The translations under genes and the position numbers were made by a program. 64,000 nt of DNA from Narthecium ossifragum (Eukaryota; Streptophyta; Magnoliopsida; Dioscoreales; Nartheciaceae): assembly GCA_963920575.1 (NCBI GenBank), contig OY986974.1, positions 7,268,617 to 7,332,616 on the forward strand, in the 5' to 3' direction. Shown in pieces: positions 23,527 through 33,174 of the stretch. A model generated the notes under the pieces. The model did no database searches and had not been told where the DNA came from. It was given only the letters and a program-made list of their open reading frames with translations. The first letter of the stretch is position 1, and each line of letters starts with the position of its first letter.

Positions 23527-24025
23527 TGTTGGGCTTACTATCACTAATGGGCTAGTCCATGAGAAGTGTTCATACTTTATTAGTGGGTGTTGGACATGAG
23601 CCTTTCTTATAAGGCTTTTATACACATGTTGATGTATGATGGTAGTATGTAGTAGTCTCATATATAATGAGAGAGACTTAAGTAGAGTGCTATGTTCTCT
23701 ACTTGAGTGTTGGGAGAAAAAGAGTTAGAGAAGAGAGGAGAACAACAAGGTTCCATTGAGGGTTTTTCTTGGTGGAGTTTAAGACACAAGTAAGTCAATT
23801 CTTATGTTCTTGGTGTTGTACCTCTCTCATTGATTATAGTGGATTTCGGTTGGTGCCTCGTGGTTGTTTTTTCCTATCAAGTTGAGAGTGGTTTTTCCAT
23901 GTAAATCTTGGTCTTCTCTTGTTGGTTTGCTATTGCCTTTATTTTCTAGATTCCTTGGTCTTTTTGCTTGTGGATTCTCTTATTGTAGCTCACTTAGGTG
24001 TGGGAAGGTCTATATTCACATCAAG
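23527..24025 (+). repeat. Copia 5' LTR, 499 bp
   Basis: Starts TGTTGGGCTTACTATCAC and ends just before the primer-binding site. It pairs along its length with the 3' LTR at 27754-28454, differing by point changes and by the MITE insertion present only in the 3' copy. Confidence 0.9.
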
Positions 24026-24037
24026 TGGTATCAGAGC
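24026..24037 (+). promoter_or_regulatory. Primer-binding site for initiator methionine tRNA
   Basis: TGGTATCAGAGC, complementary to the 3' end of plant initiator tRNA-Met, directly after the 5' LTR. This is the standard copia first-strand priming site. Confidence 0.92.
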
Positions 24038-24079
24038 GAGGTTGCCTATAAGGTGTTTGATAAAAGTTCTAAGTGAGCT

Positions 24080-24691
24080 ATGGAGGTGAATACAAGTAAA
24101 ATGATAAGTCTAAATGGAAGCAATTGGAGAACATGGAAGGGGAAGATGCAAGATCTTCTCTATTGCAAGAAGTTGCATGCTACCTTGGAGGGAGACAATA
24201 GCAAGCCTAAAGAAATGACCGATGAGAAGTGGAAGCTCTTGAATCGTCAATGTGTTGGCTTCATTCAGCAATGGTTAGATGAGAATGTCTACTACCATGT
24301 GGAGAATGAGATGTCGGCAAGTTCTCTTTGGAAGAAGCTTGAAGATTTGTATGAGAGGAAAATCGCCAACTACAAGCTTTATTGTTTTAGAAAGCTTGTG
24401 AACTTGAAATACAAGGAGGGTACACCAATGGTGGATCACTTGAATGAGATGCAAAGCTTGGTAAATCAACTAGTAAGTATGAAGATGATGTTTGATGATG
24501 AGTTCCAAGCACTTCTACTCCTAAGTTTGCTTCCGAAAAGTTATGAAACTTTGGTAGTGACTCTTACTACTTCGGCCTTGAATGGTAGAGTTACTATGAA
24601 CATGGTGAAATCAAGTTTGCTTGAGAATGAGATAAGAAGGAAGGATGTGGACTCCTCACAATCACAAGTTCTTGTTTCAGAGAATAGATAA
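24080..24691 (+). pseudogene. Copia gag (UBN2-type capsid), stopped before the zinc knuckle
   Basis: A 203-codon frame starting MEVNTSKMISLNGSNWRTW, typical of copia Gag (retrotran_gag_2/UBN2), with SSLWKKLEDLYERK and the conserved LLLSLLPKSYETLV. TAA at 24689-24691 ends it. The same frame then continues without a stop as an Arg/Ser-rich linker (KSKGRSKSRTRIRY) up to 24766, where the foreign tandem array begins, so the CCHC zinc knuckle is missing. The TAA therefore looks like a nonsense change inside a formerly longer polyprotein. Confidence 0.85.
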
Positions 24692-24767
24692 AGAAGCACA
24701 AATAGAAGCTCTCATTATCGTGACAAATCCAAGGGAAGATCAAAGTCTAGAACTCGCATTCGTTATG

Positions 24768-25609
24768 TTAGGAGCCCACCCCTACCCTGGGTACTCACCC
24801 AACGAACATGGGTCGAATACAGGGAGTTGATGCCTGGGTCTGCAGCCCGGCCCGCAGCCAACCCGGCCCGCAACCAAGGCCTACAGCACCCAACGACCAA
24901 CAATCTCCCCCCAGCAACTACCCTGGGATTCGAACCTGCAACCTTGCTCTGATACCACATGTCGATCAAGGATCAATGAGCTAATCACTCGTACCAAAAC
25001 TCCGGAGTGATAGTAGAAGGCACCCATCTAGCCTTAAATCGCAGAGCTACAGTCCGGACCCACATGGTCAACTGTCGGCACCACGGATAGAGCAGACACG
25101 GTGCCACCAGGCGGGGTCTGTTAGGAGCCCACCCCTACCCTGGGTACTCACCCAACGAACAGGGGTCGAATACAGGGAGTTGATGCCTGGGTCTGCAGCC
25201 TGGCCCGCAGCCAACCCGGCCCGCAACCAAGGCCTGCAGCACCCAATGACCAACAATCTCCCCCCAGCAACTACCCTGGGATTCGAACCTGCAACCTCGC
25301 TCTGATACCACGTGTTGATCAAGGATCAACGAGCTAACCACTCGTACCAAAACTCCGAAGTGATAGTAGAAGGCACCCATCTAGCCTTAAACCGCAGAGC
25401 TGCAGTCCGGACCCACACGGTCAACTGCCGGCACCACGGATAGAGTAGACACTGTGCCACCAGGCCGGGTCCGTTAGGAGCCCACCCCTACCCTGGGTAC
25501 TCACCCAACGAACAGGGGTCGAATACAGGGAGTTGCTGCCTGGGTCTGCAGCCTGGCCCGCAGCCAACCCGGCCCGCAACCCAAGGCCTGCAGCACCCAA
25601 CGACCAACA
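24768..25609 (-). mobile_element. Tandem array of a TRIM-like miniature LTR element: LTR-internal-LTR-internal-LTR
   Basis: The 353-bp repeat (starts at 24768, 25121 and 25474) makes sense only on the minus strand. LTR 1 spans 25609 to 25313 (TGTTGGTCG...GATCAACA, 297 bp). A 57-bp internal region (25312-25256) opens with the primer-binding site TGGTATCAGAGC (25310-25299) and closes with a polypurine tract (GGGGGGAGAT, 25265-25256). LTR 2 spans 25255-24960 (296 bp). A second 57-bp internal region has the same two signals. LTR 3 is cut off after 135 bp at 24768. There is no coding capacity. TRIM elements sharing internal regions by unequal recombination are known; this family assignment is an inference. 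Confidence 0.82.
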
Positions 25610-25738
25610 TCCCTTTGTCTTACACCAAGTTTGCTGCATCTTCCCATATATACTTGAGCTTTAAGACCTCAAAAAGCAGCTCCCAACGGTCACTTTGCTT
25701 TTCTGCAACGGCTATTTAACGGCTAGTTTTCTGACTGG

Positions 25739-26040
25739 CGGTCGACCGTCGCATCGTCCGTCACATCGTCCGTCGCAATCTTCTTGAGCCACGGTCGACC
25801 GTCGCATCGACCGTCACAACGTTCGTCAGGCTCTGTGAGGAAAAACACTTCCCAGGGTCGATGCCTCGTTCGACCTTCGCTTCTCCTCAACCGAGTCACA
25901 TAGTCCATGGTCGATCGGTGCATCGACTGTCGCCACTATTATCCTCCGTGGTCGATCCTTCCATCGACCGCCGCTTTCCACGGTCGATCCCTTCATAGCC
26001 TGCGGTCGATCCCACGGTCGACCGCAGCATCGTCCGTGGA
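25739..26040. repeat. Array of GGTCGACC/GTCGATC palindromic motifs
   Basis: About 300 bp in which GGTCGACCGTCGC, GGTCGATCC and CATCGTCCGT recur roughly every 20-40 bp. It lies within the foreign centre of the copia element. Similar arrays occur in several LTRs elsewhere in the window. Confidence 0.8.
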
Positions 26041-27490
26041 CAATAACATCTCTCAAATATGAAAGTTAAGGCATGTTTTCAACATATATTTTATCACATA
26101 TATATATTTTAACATTTAGGAACATATTGGCATCATCAAAACATCATCAAAAACACTATTAAGACTAACAATCCAAACCACCCAACAAGGATCAAGTATT
26201 ATTAGAATAAAACGCATACGTTAACAAATGTAGAATGACAGCCGACAATTAACATCCAACAAAATATAGGATAACATCCAAGCAAATGTAGAATAACACG
26301 CATACATGATCAATTATGAAAGTATATGAAAAAAGAGCTTTAAAAGGCTACATCAGTAGGATGTTTCACAGAGGAACAAGTCATACAATTAGAAGGTACT
26401 GTTATGAAATCCTTAAAAAGATCTCTACTTCACTCCTAAAACAATTCATGCAATTAATACTAGACAAAGATTACCCAAGTAATACGAATACACAGGAAGA
26501 TCTTGCTCATGCAAAAAATACATACATAGAAGTGAAGGTGTTTTAGAAAGCATACATGAACAAAAGAAATATAGGGCAGTTAAAGCTTTCAAAGAAAAAC
26601 TAGAATAAAAACTAGATGTTACCAAGAACCTATGCTTCTACTCTAATAAAAGAATCAGAGCTCGTTCCCAACCCAGGACATCAAGCACCAAGGATTATAT
26701 TGGTCTTCCCCAAAAACAAGATCGGGGATTATATCCAATCCCAATCAACACTAAAACCCCAAAACTCAGCATACCCTAAGAACTCCAGTTAAGGGGAATC
26801 CAAACCTAACCAAACAAAAGCTTAAGAAAGCGAAGCGAAAAACCCAAATATGAAAACCAGAGCAAATCTGGAGAAAAAATGAAGAAAAAAAATTGAAATA
26901 AGCCACGAAAATAGGGGATCAGTTAGAGAAAAGGGGGATAAGTTGTAGGACCTCTTGAGGAAGACTTTCCCGATCTAGATCCGAGGTCTAACAAGCACCA
27001 CACCACGACGGAAGGATCTCCAGTCACCACACGACGGATAGGTGACGAATCGGCCGAAACCACACGGGGCCTTGATGAAGCGGGGAGAGGAGATGGGTCG
27101 CCGGCCGTCGGAGAGGATCAAGGTGTCATGAGAGAACGGGGTGAGGCTCTAGGTGTCACGAGAGAACGGGGGGAGGCTCGACATTGCGAGAGATGGGTCG
27201 TCGGCGAAAACCCTAGATCGCGAGAGAGTGACCCTAGAAACACATTGCTGGAACGAGGGGTTAAGGCGTTGGACTGAGGCCGCTGGAAACCTCAGTCCAG
27301 CGCATGCTGGAATCGCATTCTGGCCCGAATTGGGCCAGAAAATTTGACTAGAAAACAACCCATCTGGAATGCACGTCGGAATGGAATGGGTTCCATTTTA
27401 GCGAAAGAAACACGTGCAAAGTCTTTCCGGCGCCCATTGCATTCCATTCCAGCCATTTTGAGCTGGATCTAGTAAAACAAACGTGGCCTT
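26041..27490. other. Unclassified insertion inside the copia element
   Basis: AT-rich to about 26940, then GC-richer to 27350, then a segment with CATTCCATTCCAG words ending CAAACGTGGCC directly before TTA and copia sequence. The last feature resembles a Tourist/Harbinger terminus, but the matching left end was not found. No gene is supported. Confidence 0.35.
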
Positions 27491-27493
27491 AGC

Positions 27494-27688
27494 AAGAATG
27501 CAACCTACCATTCAAGAACCAAGCATATTGATGTAAAATATCATTGGATTCGGGATATCTTGGAAAAGCAATGGTTGAAGCTTGTGAAGATTTCCACCGA
27601 TGACAATCCTTCGGATGTGATGACCAAGGCTCTTACAAAGGAGAAACACAATCTTTGTAGAGACTTGGTGGGCATGGATGCTTGGTAA
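27494..27688 (+). pseudogene. Copia RNase H C-terminal remnant
   Basis: Sixty-four codons and a stop, reading KNATYHSRTKHIDVKYHWIR, then ISTDDNPSDVMTKAL and NLCRDLVGMDAW. This is the conserved end of copia polyproteins (the RTKHID motif and the DMMTK-like motif). Everything upstream in pol is gone. Confidence 0.9.
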
Positions 27689-27740
27689 GCAATAGTTTGG
27701 GCATGGAATTCACTATGTATGAGAGTCCTCCTCATGGGCC

Positions 27741-27753
27741 TAGAGGGGGAGAT
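27741..27753 (+). promoter_or_regulatory. Polypurine tract of the copia element
   Basis: TAGAGGGGGAGAT immediately before the 3' LTR start TGTTGGG; the plus-strand priming site of LTR retrotransposons. Confidence 0.85.
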
Positions 27754-28454
27754 TGTTGGGCTTACTATCACTAATGAGCTAGTCCCGTGAGAAGTGTTCA
27801 TACCTTATTAGTGGGTGTTGGACATGGGCCTTTCTTATAATGCTTTTATACACATGTTGATGTATGGTGGTAGTGTGTAGTAGCCTCATAAATAATGAGA
27901 GAGACTTAAGTAGAGTGTTATGTTCTCTACTTGAGGGTTGGGAGAAAAAGAGTTAGAGAAGAGATGAGAACAACAAGGTTCCATTGAGGGTTTTTCTTGG
28001 TGGAGTTTAAGACACAAGTGAGTCAATTCTCGTATTCTTGGTGTTGTAGCTCTCTTGTACTCTTTCATTGATTATAGTGGATTTCGGTTGGTGCCCTGTG
28101 GTTTTTTTCCCTCTCAAGTTGAGAGTGGTTTTTCCATGTAAATCTTGATCTTCTCTTGTTGGTTTGCTATTACCTTTATTTTCTAGATTGCTTTGGTCTT
28201 TTTGTTTGTGGATTCTCTTAGGGTCCGTTTGGACACCGCAGGATCCGTGGTATCCACGGGATGGAATCCGCAGGCGCGGATCCCGCCCCCGGCGTCCGCT
28301 CGAATTGAGCGGACGTCGAAAATGATCCGCGCAGGAACCACGTAGGATCCGCGCGAGATCCAAACGTTGTATCTCGCGGTGCGGGATCCGCAGGTGCCAA
28401 ACGGACCCTTATTGTAGCTCACTTAGGTGTGGGAAGGTCTAAATTCCCATCAAG
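27754..28454 (+). repeat. Copia 3' LTR, 701 bp including a MITE
   Basis: Matches the 5' LTR from TGTTGGGCTTACTATCAC to ...CATCAAG. It is about 200 bp longer, almost entirely because of the MITE at 28221-28408 plus its 3-bp duplication. Confidence 0.9.
28221..28408. mobile_element. Complete Tourist/Harbinger-type MITE, 188 bp, TSD TTA
   Basis: Perfect inverted ends GGGTCCGTTTGG and CCAAACGGACCC, flanked by TTA at 28218-28220 and 28409-28411. The 5' LTR preserves the empty site (CTCTTATTGTAG), so insertion and duplication of TTA can be read directly. The GC-rich interior has GGATCC-type words like the fragment at 20342. Confidence 0.95.
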
Positions 28455-28599
28455 ATGGAAGTTTCTTCTTTGGTAGTGGGATTAGTGCAATCAATCCAGA
28501 ATTGGTTGCATCAATATAGCATGTAAACAAGATAGTTAGACTTGTCAAAAGGGTCTAAAAAAATGTGGTCCGGCAGTAGGGCTCCATAGGCCTATTAGA

Positions 28600-30060
28600 C
28601 CAAAATAACCCCCCCCCCCCCCCCCCCCCCATGCGGGTGGCCTGTGGGTTCGATCTCGCCGTCAGACACCGATCCCGAGCCCGTCGATCCAGCTCGTCGT
28701 TGATCCAGCTCGCCGTCGATCCCGCTCGTCGCCGATCCAGACCTCCAGCTCGTCGCCGTTCGTCATCGATCCCCGACGCCCCCGTCGCCATCCCCGCCGT
28801 CACCTCCTTCCCCGACGCCCCCGTCGCCATCCCCGCCGTCACCTCCTTCCCCGACTCCCCGTCGCCAATCTCGCCGTCCAGACCCCGACTCCGATCCAGA
28901 TCCCGTACGACCCCGTTCGATCCCTCCTTCCCCGGCTGCCCGTCACCGTCACGGAGTGGAGAAGCGTCTCTGATCCCGATCTTGCCGTCCAGATCCAGAT
29001 CCCGATCTCGCCATCCAGATCCCGTCCGACCCCCATCACCGCCGCCCAGCTCCTCACCCTCCGTGCCATCCTCATCCGTCGTCCAGATCCTGTCGTCGCC
29101 GCTCAACTCCTCACCCTCCGTGCCATCCTCAACGCTGCCAGGCACCTCGCGGAGCCCCAACTCCTCACCCTCCGGATCTCGTCGACGTCGCCCAGCTCCT
29201 CACCCTCCGTGCCATCCTCAACGCCGCTAGGCACCTCGTGGAGGCCCAGCTCCTCACCCTCCGGATCCCGTCGCGATGATGCAGCCGATGGTCGCGACGA
29301 CCTTTTTTTTTTCCTTTTTTTTGATTTTTTATTTTTTAAAAGTAAATAATATCTCCCTCTTCCATGCTAGTCACTTTTTTGCAATGGGCAATCAAATGTT
29401 TAACAAAAATGTTCCACAATTTGTTTTGAGTCAATTTTGACTCAAGTTACTTTCCATAATGTTGTAAGTTACTTTTCACAGTACTAACATCTAGATTATG
29501 GAAAGTAACTTATAATACTTGTGGAAAGTAACTCAAGTTACTTTCCATTAATTAAATTTGGAAAATAACTCATAAACTTTATACGATTTCATCATCGAGA
29601 CTCAAGTTACTTTCCGCTAGTTACTTTTCATTGGTTTAATCTGAAAAGTAATTCAAGTTATTTTCCACGATTTCATCATCGAGAGCTCAAGTTACTTTCC
29701 GTAATCGGGGGTAAGTTACTTTCCACGGTACTTTATAATATATTACGGAAAATAACTTGTAATAATTATGAATAGTAATGTAATAATTACGGAAAGTAAC
29801 TCAAGTTACTTTCCATTAATTAAATTTGGAAAGTAACTCATAAACTTTTCATAATTTCATCATCGAGGCTCAAGTTACTTTCCACTAGTTACTTTTCATT
29901 GGTTTAATTTGGAAAGTAACTCAAGTTATTTTCAACGATTTCATCACCAAAAGCTCAAGTTACTTTTCGTAAATCATGGAAAGTAACTTACTTTCCGTAA
30001 TCGTGGAAAATAACTTACTTTCCACTGGGAATACGAACAGTCATTGGAAATATGAACAGT
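28600..30060. other. Second copy of the C-run, coding-like, GTTACTTTCC repeat family
   Basis: A C homopolymer (about 28611-28630) leads into a GC-rich block to 29280 (GATCCCGTC, TCCTCACCCTCCGTGCCATCCTC repeats of about 75 bp near 29040-29260). An AT-rich block follows to 30030, with about 20 occurrences of AAGTTACTTTCC or GGAAAGTAAC in both orientations. Same layout as 8093-9870. The 199-codon Ser/Pro/Arg frame is compositionally biased on both strands and is not supported as a gene. Confidence 0.5.
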
Positions 30061-31500
30061 CAATAGGAAGGGAAGATATATTGGGAATCTTGGAAGGGCA
30101 TTTTAGTATTAAAAAATATATTTTGGCCTAAATGCCTTAAGAGAAAGGTATCCGATATTATGGACAAATATTCCCTTCTCGGAAGCCTAAACGCTAATTA
30201 CCACTACTTATTCCAACATACTAATCTGTAAAGACCTTATTTGGTGTACGATTAAGGTGAGGATAATCCACATTATCCCCACCTTATCCCAACCAGAATA
30301 GGGTTAACGAAATAGAGATAATATTAGTTAAGGTGGGCCATCCTAAAAAATGAAGATATCCCTTATTCTATCCTCATTTAACTACACTTCGATATGTATC
30401 CTCATTTTTATTTTTTTATTAAAAAAATATTTTTGTCTAACCCTATTCATTATTTCAACTTTTATAACCCCAAAATACATCGTATCAAAATAAACTAACA
30501 ATGTACGAAATGAGACCTAAAATCTCTAAATTTAGAATAACTCCCTAAATTCGGAATAACCTCCTCCCCCATCCCCACCTTCTCACGACATCTCATGCTT
30601 CCATTTCCACTGTGCTTTCTCTTCTCCTTTGCTTTTACTTTCCTATTAAACTACTCACAAAAGCAACGTAACTCCACGTCAGCCTCCCCACCCTTCCAGC
30701 TAAACTCCCCTCCTCGTGATTCGTGTAAGTAATAGCTCCGCTTTTTGTCACGGGTCCCTCGCGCTTCTCCTCTGCGCATGTCCCCATCTTATTTCCCACC
30801 CATTCTTCTCTGCCCGCTAACCCCCTCCTCTTCGCCCACACCAACCCTCCCATCTCCTATTCGCGATTCACTACACCTACTGGCGGTGAGCAGAACGAGA
30901 TTTGGAGGTTTCCTTTTCTGGTGGAGAAATCGGTATACGTTCGCCCACTCTCGTAACTAAACAATAACGTCCTCTGACTATTATATTTCATTATCCTTAC
31001 GTATGGTAAACAACCATAAAAACCCTTCTCCTTGTTCACATCCCCTTGTCTCCAGGTGGTGCAAATATCATGGTGTAATGTTGTTACTTCTTATTTGGTT
31101 AAGGTGACGTGCATTGCTTGATGTCTGTCGCTTTCTATCAAGATCGGCTTAAAACATATCATTGCTCGTACTTAAAAAATATGATAATATAGTATCGTGA
31201 CGTGATTATATTGACCATACAATTCCGATCGATGCAACACATTAATTGAGAGCAGAGCAGGGAATTGGATCACAAGAACAGTGGTCAATGATGGTTCGTT
31301 TCTTTCACCTAAGCTGCTTATAAAAAAAGAGACGAAGAGAAAGAGGAGGTTATGATGTGCGCTTTGGCGCATGATGCTTGCGTGCGTTCCAAGCGTTCCC
31401 CCATACTGCTCCACCATCTTTAAGCCTAGACGTTTTAATCCTCTTCATATGACACCCGTTATTAGATTAGATTTAGAGGCCGCTGACCAATGATAGCGTT
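30061..31500. other. Intergenic DNA upstream of the BIG BROTHER-like gene
   Basis: AT-rich. A segment near 30236-30330 (GTGAGGATAATCC and GGATAATCC-like inverted words) has a MITE-like look, but its ends could not be fixed. No gene. Confidence 0.4.
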
Positions 31501-31501
31501 C

Positions 31502-31731
31502 CACGTGTCGGGTCAGCCTACAAGGCGGAGCGGTTCCGGGACAGCGGCCTTGCGTGCTGTGGGTAGTTGGCCTGCTGTCCCCCTTCCGCTGCTCCCCGCG
31601 ATATCTCATCTCCCGATAAAACCAACGAAAAATAAGACAGTTTACTGAAATGCCCTCGATTTCGAGAATCGGATTCTCCGACAGCGCGCGAGGGCAGGGA
31701 TGGAAAAGCATCAGAGCCCGAGAGCCACGTG
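31502..31731 (+). promoter_or_regulatory. Two G-box (CACGTG) motifs in the BIG BROTHER-like promoter
   Basis: CCACGTGT at 31501-31508 and GCCACGTGGC at 31724-31733, about 465 and 240 bp upstream of the TATA box. G-boxes bind bZIP and bHLH factors in plants. Function here is inferred only from position. Confidence 0.45.
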
Positions 31732-31965
31732 GCGCACAAGTGTGCTCTGGATTTGATCCGATAGCGACAGCGAGGAGACAAGCCGACGCTCTCGTGAAGG
31801 TGGCAACGAAAACGCCATCCAAAACCCCGTTTCCCTATTAGATAAGGGCCGTTGTCTGTCGTGTTCCGTAGGTTCTCGTGTCTGGCGAGATGTTATTGGA
31901 GAAGATATCGCGCGAGTTAATGTCAGATAAAATAATATAAATGCGAGAAACAAACCAGAGGGGAG

Positions 31966-31973
31966 TATAAATA
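31966..31973 (+). promoter_or_regulatory. TATA box of the BIG BROTHER-like gene
   Basis: TATAAATA in a clean context, with a CT-rich leader (TTCTTCTCTCTCC) starting about 35 bp downstream, as is common at plant transcription starts. Predicted start near 31995-32005. Confidence 0.7.
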
Positions 31974-31994
31974 AGGAGAGATAAAGACAACGCT

Positions 31995-33174
31995 AAACCC
32001 CTTCGTTTCTTCTTCTCTCTCCTCATCGATCGCAGACGAAGAGAGAGAGAGAGAGAGGTTGATGGGTTTCTCTCTCTAGAAGTTTCGCAGGAATCTCGCA
32101 CTAAATCCACCGGCATTGCCGATCCTGAGCTCTCTTTGGATCTTTCCTCGCTTGCTTTTGCTCTCTTTGTCTCTATCTCTGTCCTTGAATCGATCCGATC
32201 GGGGGAAGTAAGCGGCGGTAGGTGTCGGATATAGGTGAGGATGATTCGCTCTCGCGCTTGGATTTGGAATGGAATGCGTTTTGGTGTTGTTTTTAGGAGA
32301 ATGTGTGAAGAGTTTGTTTAGATCGTAGTGAGTTGCGTTTGAATGCTTTTCTTGATTCGGAGTTTTGATGCTTTCGTTGTGTTTAGCCCTAGGATGTGGC
32401 GTTTCTTGATGTTATAGAAAGAAGAGAGAGGATTTGATCGATTGTGGTTTCTTGAGCTCAATGTTCGTGGATGGATTTGTTGAATGCTTGCAGGAATGTA
32501 GAGGGAATCGTTCCGTCTGGGTGGCGATATTAGAGTTATCTGTCACCTAGTTGAAATCCAGCTATTTTTGATAAGGTACTGGTTCTGAATCACAGGTAAG
32601 GCTCATTTTTGTATATGTTCTTTTAAGTTAAATCATTCACGAAACTTCGAATGATAGATAAGATTTTTGTAAGTCGGGCGTTAATTTGGCCTTTCGTGCT
32701 AAATGTTCTGCAAAAAGTGATTTTGAATGTAAGAACTATTTGGAAGATAACGGTCTCTTTCGAATGCATCAGTGATATGTCTCTAGTGTTCTTTAGTTTT
32801 GTAATTGAAGAGATATAATCGTGATAGCTAGGATTCAGGATCTGCTTCATTAGTGACCTTTTGTTTACTTTGATGATTCACAGGGCAAGACATCACCAGA
32901 AGCTCTGTTCAAGGCCCTGTAGGATGAGGTATGTGGTAAATCTTTTCTTGTGGGTGCGTATTGGTAACACTTCCAATTGTGGCTGAACTTAAGTACATTA
33001 TGCTGGAGAACAGCTTCTTTCTAAAGTTTGTTTGAAAGCGAGGAATGTTCTCTGATTCTGATGGTATGTGGTAATTAGGCACCGCCCTTCATGTTTCAAC
33101 TTTCCTGCCACTTCTCGTGATCTCTTCGTGAAGTCCTGATATGTTTGGCAGGTATCTCTATAGAGTAGATCAAG
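31995..33174 (+). other. Spliced 5' UTR of the BIG BROTHER-like gene
   Basis: Predicted non-coding exons: about 31995-32207 (donor GTAAGC), 32494-32595 (acceptor CTTGCAG, donor GTAAGG), 32884-32928 (acceptor TTCACAG, donor GTATGT), and 33152 up to the start codon at 33175 (acceptor TTGGCAG). All are consensus splice sites. Some may be alternative; this model comes from site quality only. Confidence 0.55.

Larger units (their letters stand above)
23527..28454 (+). mobile_element. Defective Ty1/copia retrotransposon with most of pol replaced
   Basis: Two LTRs in direct orientation (23527-24025 and 27754-28454) enclose a primer-binding site, a gag frame, a C-terminal RNase H remnant and a polypurine tract. 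The centre (24768 to about 27490), where zinc knuckle, protease, integrase and reverse transcriptase should lie, holds a miniature-LTR tandem array, a GTCGAC-type array and unclassified AT-rich DNA. The 7-bp word ATGGAAG lies immediately outside both ends (23520-23526 and 28455-28461) if the LTR is taken to end ...CATCAAG. Copia TSDs are usually 5 bp, so the exact boundary is open. The element cannot be autonomous. Confidence 0.85.

Noticed and set aside
24768..25609. tRNA-derived SINE, because of GGTTCGAATCC and TAGCTC words on the minus strand
   Set aside because: The TG...CA termini, primer-binding site, polypurine tract and repeated LTR explain the whole 353-bp unit better. The tRNA-like words fall beside the tRNA primer site.
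25739..26040. CRISPR-like spaced repeats
   Set aside because: Repeat length and spacing are irregular, the context is a plant retrotransposon, and the repeats are palindromic words of variable sequence.
28555..29230. Overlapping 201- and 199-codon frames on both strands
   Set aside because: Repetitive GC-rich block with biased Ser/Pro/Arg or Gly/Asp/Glu readings. No domain, and both strands are equally open.
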